Below, in pieces: positions 42,877 through 51,982 of a stretch of DNA of 64,000 nt. A program made the translations under genes and the position numbers. How positions within the stretch are numbered: position 1 is the first letter of the stretch; each line of letters opens with the position of its first letter. Source of the DNA: Bacillota bacterium (lineage in GTDB: Bacteria; Bacillota_G; Limnochordia; DTU010); NCBI GenBank assembly GCA_012799255.1, contig JAAZLQ010000321.1:77262-141261 (forward strand), in the 5' to 3' direction. The notes under the pieces were generated by a model. The model did not search any database. It was not told where the DNA came from and worked only from the letters and a program-made list of their open reading frames with translations.

Positions 42877-43686
42877 ATGAAACACTATTTAAAACCATGC
42901 ATTGCACTTATTTTTATTTCTGTTTTAATCATCTCCGGTTTTTCATCACTAACTTTTGCTGAGACTGCGCCGAAAACGATTCAGTTGAACTTGAATCAAC
43001 CCCCTCAAAAGCAAGACGAGCAGGAGAAGGAGGAAGATCTTTTCACTGAGAAGTATCAAGAAGTGATGAGTGAAATCTCTATCTCTGAAGAAGCTGCCAT
43101 GGTGGTTGACCAAATTAAGCTGGCAGTAGAAGATGTCAGGGACTTAAGCTTAGAAGCACAGGTAAGTGAAATAAGGGGACAAAGAAACGAAGTAGTAGTT
43201 TTTCATCTCCTAGGAAGTATTGAAGAGAAGATTGCTCGTTTAGAGTTTAAAGAGCCAAGTGCCCTAAGGGGTATGATTATGGTGGCTGACCAAGGCAAGA
43301 TGGAACTACGGATCTTTCAGCCGGTGGTCAATATGATTACCGTACAGACCCTTGAGGATGCGAGTAAAGAGGCACTCTCCGCTTTAAACATAGCACAGCT
43401 CACCACTGAGCTGACAACGTACTTTGACTTTTCGCAATACAATGTTGAGGTTCTAGAAGTGGTCACGACGGATGGTGTCAGTGACTATTTGCTCGAAGTT
43501 GACGCACCAGATGAGCAAGTCTGGCAGGTGCGCGTCAAAGATGACAGTTGGGTTCCTTACGAAATAACAGTGTTTGAAGGAGAGACTCTTTTAGGGAAAA
43601 TGAGTATGTCCAATATCGAACTTAATCCGGAACTTACTACGGAGCAGCTAATGGAACTGCCAAAGGTGAAGGAAGAAAGGATTTAA
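42877..43686 (+). CDS. Secreted LolA/outer-membrane lipoprotein carrier-like protein
   Basis: The 269-residue product has a signal peptide (IALIFISVLIISGFSSLTFA) and a mature domain whose beta pattern (SALRGMIMVADQGKMELRIFQP and YLLEVDAPDEQVWQVRVKDDSWVPYEITVFEG) recalls LolA/LolB/RseB folds. The identity is not certain. The next gene encodes a beta-barrel-like protein, which suits an envelope role. ATG 42877 has a GAGGAG site upstream; the longer frame has none. It is thought to face the extracytoplasmic space. Confidence 0.55.
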   Translation: MKHYLKPCIALIFISVLIISGFSSLTFAETAPKTIQLNLNQPPQKQDEQEKEEDLFTEKYQEVMSEISISEEAAMVVDQIKLAVEDVRDLSLEAQVSEIRGQRNEVVVFHLLGSIEEKIARLEFKEPSALRGMIMVADQGKMELRIFQPVVNMITVQTLEDASKEALSALNIAQLTTELTTYFDFSQYNVEVLEVVTTDGVSDYLLEVDAPDEQVWQVRVKDDSWVPYEITVFEGETLLGKMSMSNIELNPELTTEQLMELPKVKEERI

Positions 43687-43698
43687 GGAGGGCCGCCA

Positions 43699-44403
43699 TT
43701 GGATGCTTGGTTTCGCAGTCTTATTATTATCAGCCTAATTGGGATCGTATCCCTGGTGTGTTCCCAAAGCGCCATGGCCTTTGAAGCAGAAGATTTGCCC
43801 TTTGGTTTCGGACCCCAGGGTTGGCAAACGGGTCTTGGCTTGAGCCAAGAGAACATTAAACGCCTGGGTCTATTTGGTATCGAAAAGACGGGTGTTGGAG
43901 GTTTCCTCAGCCATTCGGAAGGCGATGAACCTCCTGCCAGTTGGTTCAGTGGTCACAAGCAAGTGGTCATGGGCAATATTGGCTACACCCTAGAATTGTT
44001 TGTGGCCAATACAAGGCGTCCCATTCTGTCAACCTTTTTGACCACTATGGAGCCCCACGTGGGGGCCTATGGAGAGTTTACTCGTAGTTACGGTGATGTT
44101 GGTAGTGGGTTGGCAGGAACTGCCCAGTTGTTCGTTTCTGAACTCGGTGAATTTGAGTACAGCATCAGCCCATATATTCAGTTTACTAGGCAAGGCGTCT
44201 GGCGGTTTTCGTTGTCTCTCGGAAGCTCTTTTGGGATCGGGATGTCATACTTAGAGCCTGGGGAGAAAGTGAAACTAGATGTCACTCTTGTGAATGAAGG
44301 ACTCAGTTTGCATGTTCTTTTATCAATGTCAGAACTGCCCCTGACTCTGGGTGCCGGGTTCACCCAAGAGCAAACCCAAGTCTTTATCCGCTATTCTTTT
44401 TAA
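43699..44403 (+). CDS. Candidate outer-membrane beta-barrel-like protein
   Basis: The 234-residue product has a signal peptide (LIIISLIGIVSLVCSQSAMA), then alternating hydrophobic strands and glycine-rich turns across the mature part, and ends in FIRYSF, the terminal-aromatic pattern of beta-signals recognised by BAM. The length would allow a barrel of about eight strands. No family was recognised. It lies 12 bases after the LolA-like gene with an AAGGAGGG site, TTG start, and a terminator follows. If true, the host has an outer membrane. Confidence 0.55.
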   Translation: MDAWFRSLIIISLIGIVSLVCSQSAMAFEAEDLPFGFGPQGWQTGLGLSQENIKRLGLFGIEKTGVGGFLSHSEGDEPPASWFSGHKQVVMGNIGYTLELFVANTRRPILSTFLTTMEPHVGAYGEFTRSYGDVGSGLAGTAQLFVSELGEFEYSISPYIQFTRQGVWRFSLSLGSSFGIGMSYLEPGEKVKLDVTLVNEGLSLHVLLSMSELPLTLGAGFTQEQTQVFIRYSF

Positions 44404-44418
44404 ATTTCTCCAATTCAG

Positions 44419-44445
44419 TGAGGGCTGCGGGTCAGCCCTCATTTA
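44419..44445 (+). terminator. Intrinsic terminator after beta-barrel-like gene
   Basis: A perfect nine-base stem TGAGGGCTG (44419-44427) with CAGCCCTCA (44433-44441) and a five-base loop is followed by TTTAT. It separates the envelope genes from trmL. Confidence 0.7.
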
Positions 44446-44462
44446 TCATGTAAGGGGTTGAT

Positions 44463-44930
44463 ATGGTGCACATTGTCTTAGTTGAGCCAGAGATTCCTGC
44501 GAATACTGGCAATATAGCTCGGCTCTGTGTTGGTGTAGGAGCCAAGCTTCATTTAGTAAGACCACTAGGTTTTTTTCTCAGCGATCCCAAGCTGAAGAGG
44601 GCTGGATTGGATTATTGGCAGTACTTGGACCTCAAAGTCCATGATTCGTTTGCCGACTTTCTGGCGTCAGAAGAGCCAGCCAGATTGTACATGGTGGAAA
44701 CGGGAGGTAGCCGGCTTTACTCAGAAGTGGAGTACCAGGTCGGTGATTACTTCCTATTCGGTAGTGAAACTAAGGGGCTTCCAGTTAGTCTCCTTGAGAA
44801 TTACAAGGAAAATATCATTACTTTGCCCCAACTAAACGTTCGATCCTTAAACTTATCGAACACTGTTTCTATAGTGGTCTACGAGGCCTGGCGCCAATTG
44901 GGTTTCATAGATATGAAAAATTTGTTTTAG
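44463..44930 (+). CDS. trmL: tRNA (cytidine/uridine-34-2'-O)-methyltransferase
   Basis: The 155-residue SpoU-type methyltransferase has the knotted-fold motifs EPEIPANTGNIARLC, FGSETKGLP and NVRSLNLSNTVSIV, all usual for TrmL. It methylates the ribose at the wobble base of leucine tRNAs. TAAGGGGTT precedes the ATG. It stands alone after a terminator, and the following Rnf operon starts with its own leader. Confidence 0.95.
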   Translation: MVHIVLVEPEIPANTGNIARLCVGVGAKLHLVRPLGFFLSDPKLKRAGLDYWQYLDLKVHDSFADFLASEEPARLYMVETGGSRLYSEVEYQVGDYFLFGSETKGLPVSLLENYKENIITLPQLNVRSLNLSNTVSIVVYEAWRQLGFIDMKNLF

Positions 44931-44975
44931 GCAGGATTAACAACTGCCGAACCCGAATATGTAGCCGGGGATGGT

Positions 44976-44996
44976 GCGCGTGGATTTTTCCCGCGC
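44976..44996 (+). repeat. GC-rich inverted repeat upstream of rnfC
   Basis: GCGCG at 44976-44980 and CGCGC at 44992-44996, extended by an inner GG/CC pair, make a hairpin of about seven pairs around ATTTTT. It lies about 40 bases before the rnfC start and not next to a T tract. It may be an operator or leader fold for the operon. Confidence 0.45.
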
Positions 44997-45037
44997 TATC
45001 ATACATATTACATAAAGAGTGTGAGGTGATTTGATAC

Positions 45038-46354
45038 ATGCGACGAGTAAAATCGTTCTTCGGAGGTATTTTTCCGAATGACGGGAAACAGAGTACTAGC
45101 GGCACTCCTATCAGGATTTTATCAGCACCTGAACAACTAGTAGTGCCTCTTTTGCAGCATGTGGGTGTTGAAGCGAAACCTCTAGTTGCAAAAGGGGATG
45201 AAGTTCTAAAGGGACAGCTAATTGCTGAAGCCGGTGGAACTGTCAGTGCACCTGTACACTCGCCAGTATCAGGAAAAGTAGTAGCTATCGAGCCAAGGAG
45301 AAATGCGTCAGGACGCACTATTACATCAATTGTAATTGAGAATGATGGAGAAGAAAGATGGGCAGACAAAGAGACCCATCATGATCCAATTCAGCTCGAT
45401 GCTAAGACAATTCTGGAACGCGTGAGAAAAGCCGGCATAGTTGGTATGGGTGGCGCAGGTTTTCCTACCGCCCTCAAGCTTACTCCTCCCAAGGGAGTCA
45501 CTGTTGATTATTTAATTATTAACGGTTGTGAATGCGAGCCCTATCTCACCGCCGATCACCGATTAATGGTGGAGTGTCCCGAGGATATTATTCTCGGTGC
45601 TAAACTAATGGCTAAAGTGGCAGGAGCAAGGAACATCATTATTGGAGTTGAGGATAATAAACCTGATGCCATTGCTGCTTTGAAAGCCAAAGCTGGTGCC
45701 ATTAAGGTTGTTTCCTTGTCCACGAAGTATCCCCAAGGCGGGGAGAAGCAAGTCATTCAGGCCCTTACTGGGCGCGAGGTTCCTAGTCTCGGACTTCCGT
45801 TTCAAGCGGGTGTCATTGTTCAAAACGTGGGTACCGCTTGGGCGGTTGCTAAAGCATTGCGCGACGGCGAGCCATTGATTTCCAGGGTTGTGACTGTAAC
45901 AGGAACGCCGATTAAAGAACCACAGAATTTTTTGGTCCCCATCGGTACCACCTTAGGTGACCTGGTGGAGGCCGCCGGAGGTTTTAGTCAAACTCCAGAA
46001 AAAATCGTTGTTGGTGGCCCCATGATGGGGGGGGCCCAGTTTGATTTAGATACTCCCATCTCCAAGACATCCAGTGGTGTGTTGGCGTTTGCAGAAGGTG
46101 AGAGCCGTACTCCAGATTCTATGCCTTGCATTAAGTGTGCGCGGTGCGTTGATGTTTGTCCAGCCAACCTCCTGCCCCTCAAGCTAGAGGCATTTGGCAT
46201 GAATGAACAATGGGATAACGCTCGCGAATATGGTGCCTTAGATTGCATTGAATGCGGATGTTGCACATACATCTGTCCTTCCAAGAGACCACTGTTGCAT
46301 TACATCCGATTTGCCAAATCAGAAATCGTTGCTAAAGAGACGAAATCGAGATAA
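45038..46354 (+). CDS. rnfC: Electron transport complex subunit RnfC
   Basis: The 438-residue protein has an N-terminal flavin/NADH-binding-type domain and a C-terminal pair of 4Fe-4S motifs (CIKCARCVDVCP and CIECGCCTYICP). RnfC is the NADH-facing subunit of the Rnf complex and passes electrons between NADH and ferredoxin, coupled to Na+ or H+ transport by the membrane subunits. A GAGGTGATTT site precedes the ATG. It is the first of seven genes (rnfC-D-G-E-A-B-apbE) in the usual order. Confidence 0.96.
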   Translation: MRRVKSFFGGIFPNDGKQSTSGTPIRILSAPEQLVVPLLQHVGVEAKPLVAKGDEVLKGQLIAEAGGTVSAPVHSPVSGKVVAIEPRRNASGRTITSIVIENDGEERWADKETHHDPIQLDAKTILERVRKAGIVGMGGAGFPTALKLTPPKGVTVDYLIINGCECEPYLTADHRLMVECPEDIILGAKLMAKVAGARNIIIGVEDNKPDAIAALKAKAGAIKVVSLSTKYPQGGEKQVIQALTGREVPSLGLPFQAGVIVQNVGTAWAVAKALRDGEPLISRVVTVTGTPIKEPQNFLVPIGTTLGDLVEAAGGFSQTPEKIVVGGPMMGGAQFDLDTPISKTSSGVLAFAEGESRTPDSMPCIKCARCVDVCPANLLPLKLEAFGMNEQWDNAREYGALDCIECGCCTYICPSKRPLLHYIRFAKSEIVAKETKSR

Positions 46355-46368
46355 AAGGAGGGTGGGCA

Positions 46369-47289
46369 ATGGATGACAGAAAACTGTTAGTTTCTCCATC
46401 TCCCCATATTAGAGATGCAGATACAACAGAGAAAATTATGTTCACGGTACTGATCGGCTTATTGCCGGTTATTGCAGCTTCTATCTACTTTTTCAGATTT
46501 GATGCAGTACGAATTCTGCTTTTGTCTTCTGCAGCTGCCATAGCTACAGAAGCCATCTTCCAGCGGATACGTAAACAACCGATTAGAGTTGCAGATGGAA
46601 GTGCCCTTGTTACTGGGGTTCTTTTAGGCTTAATTCTGCCCCCTACTTTGCCTAGCTGGATGGTCATTCTAGGCTCGGCCTTTGCTATTGCCATAGGTAA
46701 ACAGGTCTTTGGAGGATTAGGTCAGAATCCTTTTAATCCTGCCTTGGTGGGAAGAGCGTTCTTAACAGCGTCGTTTGCGGTGGCTATGACTACCTGGACC
46801 ACTCCTTTTGATGCGGTTACAACCGCAACGCCCCTAGTAACGGGTGCTGCAGCAACTAATATTCGCGATTTGTTCTTCGGATCAGTGGCAGGATCTTTAG
46901 GTGAGACTTCCGCTCTTGCCATTTTATTGGGTGGAATCTATATGTTCTACAAGGGAGTTGTCGATTACCGTATTCCGGTTGCAATTTTGGCCTCTGTTGC
47001 AGTGATCGCTGTCTTTGCAGGGCAAGATCCCGTTTTCCACCTCCTGTCTGGAAGTGTATTGTTTGGTGCGGTGTTTATGGCCACAGATATGGTCACCTCT
47101 CCTGTGACCAAAGCGGGGCGCTGGATCTTTGGCCTGTTTATTGGTTTTATCATAATGTTGATTCGTTTATTCGGAGGATTTCCAGAAGGGGTTACTTTTG
47201 CGATCTTGCTGGGGAATGCCATAACTCCACTGTTGAATCGCTGGACGCGCCCTCGAATTTATGGACATGGGGTGAAGACTAGTGAATGA
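46369..47289 (+). CDS. rnfD: Electron transport complex subunit RnfD
   Basis: The 306-residue membrane protein has about nine helices, a GGLGQNPFNPALVGRAFL segment, and a TTATPL motif at the place where FMN is attached to a threonine. RnfD is a membrane partner of RnfG and part of the ion-moving core. An AAGGAGGG site precedes the ATG. The last bases overlap the rnfG start, as in tight operons. Confidence 0.96.
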   Translation: MDDRKLLVSPSPHIRDADTTEKIMFTVLIGLLPVIAASIYFFRFDAVRILLLSSAAAIATEAIFQRIRKQPIRVADGSALVTGVLLGLILPPTLPSWMVILGSAFAIAIGKQVFGGLGQNPFNPALVGRAFLTASFAVAMTTWTTPFDAVTTATPLVTGAAATNIRDLFFGSVAGSLGETSALAILLGGIYMFYKGVVDYRIPVAILASVAVIAVFAGQDPVFHLLSGSVLFGAVFMATDMVTSPVTKAGRWIFGLFIGFIIMLIRLFGGFPEGVTFAILLGNAITPLLNRWTRPRIYGHGVKTSE

Positions 47290-47875
47290 GTCCGTTCGTA
47301 TGGTAGTTGTTCTTGCAGTTATTGCCATGGTCTCCGCCGGAGTTTTATCTGTAGTGTATCAGAACACAAGTGTTATAATAGAAGAGAATCTGGCTCGTGC
47401 TTTGGAAAGCTCAGTTCTTGAGGTTCTACCAGGGACTAGCACGGTAAATATTGTCCGGCTGACCCCTGATGTGACCGAGAGGCATGAGGACCAAAGGACT
47501 GAGAAAGAACGGGAACAATCCACAACATTGGTTTATCAAGGAGTTGACCAGCAGGGTAAGATCGTAGGTTATGCCTTTGTAGGAGAAGGTAATGGCTATG
47601 GTGGTGTAGTTAGGGTTCTTGTGGGAGTCAATGAGGCTTCCGATGAGATTGTGAAGATTAAAGTCCTCGAGCATTCTGAAACTCCCGGTTTAGGCAGTAG
47701 GGTTGAAGGAGAAGATTTCCGCAACCGCTTTGTAGGTAAAACCGTGGAGGATCCCATTCAAGTTAACCAAGACATTGACAATCTCTCTGGGGCCACAGTG
47801 TCTGCCCGTGCGGTAGCTCAAGCGGTACGGGAAGGTCTGAGAGATACAGTAGCTCTGTATAGGGGAGGGAAGTAG
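47282..47875 (+). CDS. rnfG: Electron transport complex subunit RnfG
   Basis: The 197-residue protein has one N-terminal membrane helix and an extracytoplasmic FMN-binding domain. The motif NLSGATVSARAV carries the threonine that receives FMN from ApbE. GTG start overlaps rnfD by eight bases. RnfG passes electrons between the membrane flavins of the Rnf complex. ApbE for its maturation is encoded at the end of the operon. Confidence 0.96.
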   Translation: MNESVRMVVVLAVIAMVSAGVLSVVYQNTSVIIEENLARALESSVLEVLPGTSTVNIVRLTPDVTERHEDQRTEKEREQSTTLVYQGVDQQGKIVGYAFVGEGNGYGGVVRVLVGVNEASDEIVKIKVLEHSETPGLGSRVEGEDFRNRFVGKTVEDPIQVNQDIDNLSGATVSARAVAQAVREGLRDTVALYRGGK

Positions 47876-47876
47876 A

Positions 47877-48482
47877 ATGGTTCGTATTTGGAAGGACTTT
47901 GTAAACGGGCTATGGAAAGAAAACCCTACGTTTAGGTTAATGATTGGTCTTTGCCCGACTCTAGCGGTGACCACTAGTGCCATAAATGGGCTATCTATGG
48001 GCTTGGCAACAGCTTTTGTTTTGGTTTGCTCTAGCGCTCTGATTAGTCTATTAAAGAACGTAATTCCCGGTAAAGTCCGGATTCCAGCGTATATTATTGT
48101 TATCGCTACCTTTGTGACAATTGTGGATCTAACCATGAATGCTTATCTGCCTGACTTGCACGGAGCACTGGGTTTGTTCTTGCCTCTGATTGTGGTGAAC
48201 TGTATCGTCTTGGGACGGGCAGAGGCATATGCTTCTAAGAACTCTGTACTCGCATCAGCCTTCGACGGCTTGGGCATGGGTTTAGGATTTACCTGGGCCT
48301 TAACACTCTTAGGGATCATTCGGGAGGTTTTAGGGGCAGGGTCTATTTTTGGTCGAAATATTCTGGGTGACGGTGCAACCACTCTTGGGATTATGGGGTT
48401 ACCACCTGGTGCCTTTATCACTCTAGGAATTCTGATCGCAGTGATGAACATGATTGCTGCAAAGCAGAAAAAGGCTAATTAG
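47877..48482 (+). CDS. rnfE: Electron transport complex subunit RnfE
   Basis: The 201-residue protein has about six helices and the internal RnfE/RnfA-type segment LFLPLIVVNCIVLGRAEAYA, in which a cysteine helps hold a membrane iron-sulfur centre between RnfA and RnfE. An ATG with AGGGGAGGGAAG one base after rnfG. It pairs with RnfA in inverted topology to form the ion and electron path. Confidence 0.96.
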   Translation: MVRIWKDFVNGLWKENPTFRLMIGLCPTLAVTTSAINGLSMGLATAFVLVCSSALISLLKNVIPGKVRIPAYIIVIATFVTIVDLTMNAYLPDLHGALGLFLPLIVVNCIVLGRAEAYASKNSVLASAFDGLGMGLGFTWALTLLGIIREVLGAGSIFGRNILGDGATTLGIMGLPPGAFITLGILIAVMNMIAAKQKKAN

Positions 48483-48493
48483 GGGGGAAATCC

Positions 48494-49066
48494 ATGAATC
48501 TACTGTTACTTTTTATTAGTGCGTTTGTTGTCAACAATTTTGTGCTAGTACGGTTCTTAGGAATCTGTCCCTTCATGGGTGTATCCAAGCAGATCAACTC
48601 TGCCATTGGGATGGGGTTAGCTACTACTTTTGTAATGGTGGTTGCTGCTGCTGCCACTTGGTTGATCGAAACGTTTATTTTGGTCCCGTTCGGATTACCA
48701 TTTTTGCAGAACGTAGCCTTTATCCTGGTCATTGCATCCATGGTACAGTTGGTTGAGATGTTTTTGCATAAGACTAGTCCAGGTTTATATCGGGCTTTGG
48801 GAATCTTTTTACCCTTGATTACCACTAACTGTGCGATCTTGGGTTTAGCGATCATGTCTGTGCAGAGTGCTTATACCTTCATTCAAACCGTTGTTTTTGC
48901 TGTTGGTGGAGGTATGGGTTTTACGCTAGCGTTAATCTTACTTGCAGGTATTCGCGAAGAACTGGAGTTTGCTGATATTCCCAAACCGTTACAAGGGGCT
49001 GGAATTGCTTTTATTATTGCCGGTTTATTGTCATTAGCTTTTAGCGGATTTGCCGGCCTAGTATAA
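48494..49066 (+). CDS. rnfA: Electron transport complex subunit RnfA
   Basis: The 190-residue protein is the twin of RnfE with six helices and the segment FLPLITTNCAILGLAIM holding the matching cysteine. The opening VNNFVLVRFLGICPFMGVS is highly characteristic. An AGGGGGGAAA site lies ahead of the ATG. It precedes rnfB by 22 bases. Confidence 0.96.
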   Translation: MNLLLLFISAFVVNNFVLVRFLGICPFMGVSKQINSAIGMGLATTFVMVVAAAATWLIETFILVPFGLPFLQNVAFILVIASMVQLVEMFLHKTSPGLYRALGIFLPLITTNCAILGLAIMSVQSAYTFIQTVVFAVGGGMGFTLALILLAGIREELEFADIPKPLQGAGIAFIIAGLLSLAFSGFAGLV

Positions 49067-49088
49067 GATGTTTTAGGAGGGGTTTGCA

Positions 49089-49916
49089 TTGAATACAACG
49101 TTAGTTTCCCTCGTTAGTATGGGCTCTCTGGCCGGTTTGTTTGCCTTTGGCTTAGCTGTTGCTTCTAAGAAGTTCGCAGTAGAGACGGATCCCCGGATTG
49201 ATGAGATCGAAGAAGTTCTTCCAGGGGTTAACTGCGGTGCTTGTGGTTTTGCAGGGTGTCGTAGTTTTGCTGAGGGAGTAGCCACTGGAGCCGCGAATGT
49301 AGATGGCTGCCCTGTTGGCGGGGCCAGAGTTGCCAAGCTTGTGGCAGAGATTGTGGGCGTCGAGACGGATGGACCCAAACGCAGGGTCGCCCAAGTCTTA
49401 TGTAAAGGTGGTCTCGCAGAAGCCAAGCAAAAGGGCCTGTACGACGGACCTAAGGATTGCCGTATCGCCCATGCTACTCAAGGAGGAGAAAAGGCTTGTG
49501 CCTATGGATGTTTGGGTTATGGTTCGTGCGTTCAAGCCTGTGCCTTTGATGCCATGTATATGGATGAGAATGGTTTGCCAGTTGTTATTGAAGAGAACTG
49601 TACCGCTTGCGGTAAGTGTGTGGAAGCCTGTCCGCGAGACATTATCGTTATGGTCAATGAGGAGCAAGGTGTGCATATTCGTTGCCGTTCGTTAGATACC
49701 GGGCGTCAAGTAAGGCAGGTTTGCTCTGTTGGGTGTATTGCGTGCCAGCGCTGCGTTAAGGTGTGTCCAACAGAAGCCATCTATATGCAGGATAATTTGG
49801 CCCGGATTAACTACGAAAAGTGCACAAACTGCCAGGAGTGTGTAGCAGTTTGTCCTATGCACACAATAGAATGGCAGGAAGGCAAAGCATTGCTTGACAA
49901 GGTGCTTGATGGTTAG
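49089..49916 (+). CDS. rnfB: Electron transport complex subunit RnfB
   Basis: The 275-residue protein has an N-terminal membrane helix, a Fer4-type NCGACGFAGC domain, then ferredoxin-like cysteine sets CTACGKCVEACP, CIACQRCVKVCP and CTNCQECVAVCP with a further set before them (CAYGCLGYGSCVQAC). It is the ferredoxin-facing subunit, as the entry point for low-potential electrons. TTG start preceded by AGGAGGGG at seven bases. The stop is overlapped by the ApbE ribosome site. Confidence 0.96.
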   Translation: MNTTLVSLVSMGSLAGLFAFGLAVASKKFAVETDPRIDEIEEVLPGVNCGACGFAGCRSFAEGVATGAANVDGCPVGGARVAKLVAEIVGVETDGPKRRVAQVLCKGGLAEAKQKGLYDGPKDCRIAHATQGGEKACAYGCLGYGSCVQACAFDAMYMDENGLPVVIEENCTACGKCVEACPRDIIVMVNEEQGVHIRCRSLDTGRQVRQVCSVGCIACQRCVKVCPTEAIYMQDNLARINYEKCTNCQECVAVCPMHTIEWQEGKALLDKVLDG

Positions 49917-49923
49917 GAGGATA

Positions 49924-50988
49924 ATGGTGAAACGCTCTTTAGTGTTGGTGATAAGCCTCCTGAGCCTTGCTTTGGTGGGATTTTTAGGTTATTATTTTCT
50001 CTATCTCCCAGAAGAACCTGGGGAAGTACGAGTTGAGGTTGAGACGGAATCAGAATCAGAGTTGAAGACTGAAGAAACGACTACTCAACGCTCCATGATT
50101 CTCATGGATACGATTGTGGACGTGAGGGTAGACGGAGCATCTTCTTCCCAGTTGGTTGACGAGGTATTTTCAACCATGGGGGATCTGGAGAAGGTCTTTT
50201 CTCGCTTTGTCGATGAGAGTGAAGTCAGTAAGATTAATCGTCAAGCGGGAGAGTGGGTGAAGGTAAGTCCACTGACCATTGATTTGATTGAGTTGGGTAT
50301 TGAAATAGGTGATCTAACACAGGGAGCGTTTGATATCACCATTGGTGCAGTGTTGGAGCTGTGGGGATTTGGTACAGGTGTGTATAGCGTTCCGAGTGAG
50401 GAGCAACTTGCCGAAGCACTAGCTACGGTGGATTTCCGTCAAGTGGAAGTGGATCGCGAGCAAGGAACAGTACGCATTCCCCAAGGAACTGTCTTGGATT
50501 TAGGTGGTATTGCTAAAGGATTCATTGTGGATTATGGTACACGCCTTTTGCGCGAGGCAAAAGTACAGCGAGCGATCGTAAATGCGGGTGGGGATATTTC
50601 GGTAATTGGTCGCAGGCCAGACGGCGTACCTTGGCGCGTGGGTGTACAAGATCCCGACCAGCCCAGCGAAATTCGCTGGATCCTGCCCTTGGATGATCAA
50701 AGTGTCGTAACTTCCGGTGACTATCAGCGTTATTTCATCTATGAAGATCAACGCTATCATCACATTATTGATCCGCGTACTGGCTATCCAGCCCGGGGAT
50801 TGCATAGTGTTACCATTGTTGGTGAAGACTCTGCCGTATGTGATGCGCTTTCCACTGCCGTTTTTGTTTTAGGTTGGGAGGAAGGTCGTGCTTTGGTGGA
50901 GAAGTTGCCAGAAGTGGAGGCTATTATCATGAGTACCACTGACACTTGGATTTCTCCAGGTTTGGCACAAGCAATGGGAACTCAATAG
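49924..50988 (+). CDS. apbE: FAD:protein FMN transferase ApbE
   Basis: The 354-residue protein has an N-terminal signal anchor (LVLVISLLSLALVGFLGYYFL) and the ApbE domain with MGTEF-equivalent start, FDITIGAVLELWGFG, DLGGIAKGFIVD, NAGGDISVIG and HHIIDPRTGYPA. It moves FMN from FAD to threonines of RnfG and RnfD. It begins right after rnfB, with AGGAGG at 49915-49920; ATG 49924 is a little close and GTG 49927 is optimally spaced, so either may be used. Its place in the Rnf operon supports that job. Confidence 0.94.
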   Translation: MVKRSLVLVISLLSLALVGFLGYYFLYLPEEPGEVRVEVETESESELKTEETTTQRSMILMDTIVDVRVDGASSSQLVDEVFSTMGDLEKVFSRFVDESEVSKINRQAGEWVKVSPLTIDLIELGIEIGDLTQGAFDITIGAVLELWGFGTGVYSVPSEEQLAEALATVDFRQVEVDREQGTVRIPQGTVLDLGGIAKGFIVDYGTRLLREAKVQRAIVNAGGDISVIGRRPDGVPWRVGVQDPDQPSEIRWILPLDDQSVVTSGDYQRYFIYEDQRYHHIIDPRTGYPARGLHSVTIVGEDSAVCDALSTAVFVLGWEEGRALVEKLPEVEAIIMSTTDTWISPGLAQAMGTQ

Positions 50989-51005
50989 TGGAAGGAGAGA
51001 AGTGA

Positions 51006-51914
51006 ATGTACGATATCGCAATTATTGGCGGAGGACCTGCTGGCCTTGCTGCTGGTTTGTATGGTGCCAGAGCAAATTTGAAGACGATTGTCATCGAACG
51101 GGGTCTGCACGGTGGTCAGATGCAGAACACCTTGGAGATCGAAAACTATCCCGGGTTTAAGACCATTGGCGGGCCAGAGCTCTCAGACCACATGTATAAC
51201 CAAGCGTTAGAGGTTGGTCTCGAGTGGAAGATGGGCGAAGTAACCAAGGTCAACCTAGAGGGACAGCCAAAGACCATCGAGGTTTCAGGTAGTATCATCG
51301 AAGCTCGTAGCGTGATCATAGCCAGCGGAGCACAACCCCGTAAGTTGGAAGTTCCGGGCGAAAAGGAACTGGCAGGACGTGGCGTTTCTTATTGTGCCAC
51401 CTGTGATGGTGCCTTTTATGAGGGATTAGATGTTATCGTGGTTGGTGGTGGAGATTCGGCGGTTGAAGAGGGGATTTTCCTTACTCGCTATGCAGATTCT
51501 GTCACTGTTATTCATCGCAGAGATGTTCTTCGGGCCCAAGCCATTTTGCAGGATCGTGCCTTTGCTAATCCAAAGATGAAGTTCATCTATGACTCTGAGG
51601 TAGTGGAGATCCAAGGGGAGAATAGAGTTAGCGGCGTCTTGATCCGTAACCGCAAGGATGGAACGACCCAAGTGGTTCCTGGATCTGGTGTGTTCATTTA
51701 CGTTGGTTTCTTCCCCAACTCAGATTATCTCAAGGGCACCTCCATTTTGGATGATGCCGGTTATGTGATCACGGGACCTGATATGGCAACCTCTATTCCC
51801 GGTGTATTCGCCGCAGGCGACGTTCGCACAACACCGCTGAGACAGGTTGTCTCGGCAGCTAGCGATGGTGCTGTAGCAGCCATGTCAGCCTATCACTATT
51901 TGGAAACACTCTAA
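51006..51914 (+). CDS. trxB: Thioredoxin reductase
   Basis: The 302-residue flavoprotein has the FAD motif GGGPAGLAAGLYGARA, the redox-active CATCDG, the NAD(P)H motif GGGDSAVEEG and the C-terminal FAD segment VFAAGDVRTTPLRQV. It reduces thioredoxin in the cytosol, which in turn may feed CcdA and other thiol systems. GGAAGGAGAGAAG site before the ATG and 17 bases after apbE, so it may be co-transcribed with Rnf or separate. A TATACT at 51948-51953 downstream probably starts the next gene. Confidence 0.95.
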   Translation: MYDIAIIGGGPAGLAAGLYGARANLKTIVIERGLHGGQMQNTLEIENYPGFKTIGGPELSDHMYNQALEVGLEWKMGEVTKVNLEGQPKTIEVSGSIIEARSVIIASGAQPRKLEVPGEKELAGRGVSYCATCDGAFYEGLDVIVVGGGDSAVEEGIFLTRYADSVTVIHRRDVLRAQAILQDRAFANPKMKFIYDSEVVEIQGENRVSGVLIRNRKDGTTQVVPGSGVFIYVGFFPNSDYLKGTSILDDAGYVITGPDMATSIPGVFAAGDVRTTPLRQVVSAASDGAVAAMSAYHYLETL

Positions 51915-51982
51915 TTATTGTCTAGAATATTTTTTCCCTCCCCAGCTTATACTAAATGCATAAAGCTGTGGGAGGGATTTTT

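Noticed and set aside
44911..44946. Possible Rex-binding site upstream of rnfC (TTGTTTTAG...TTAACAA)
   Set aside because: Only the second half matches the Rex box; the first half is at the wrong spacing (22 in place of 18 bases).
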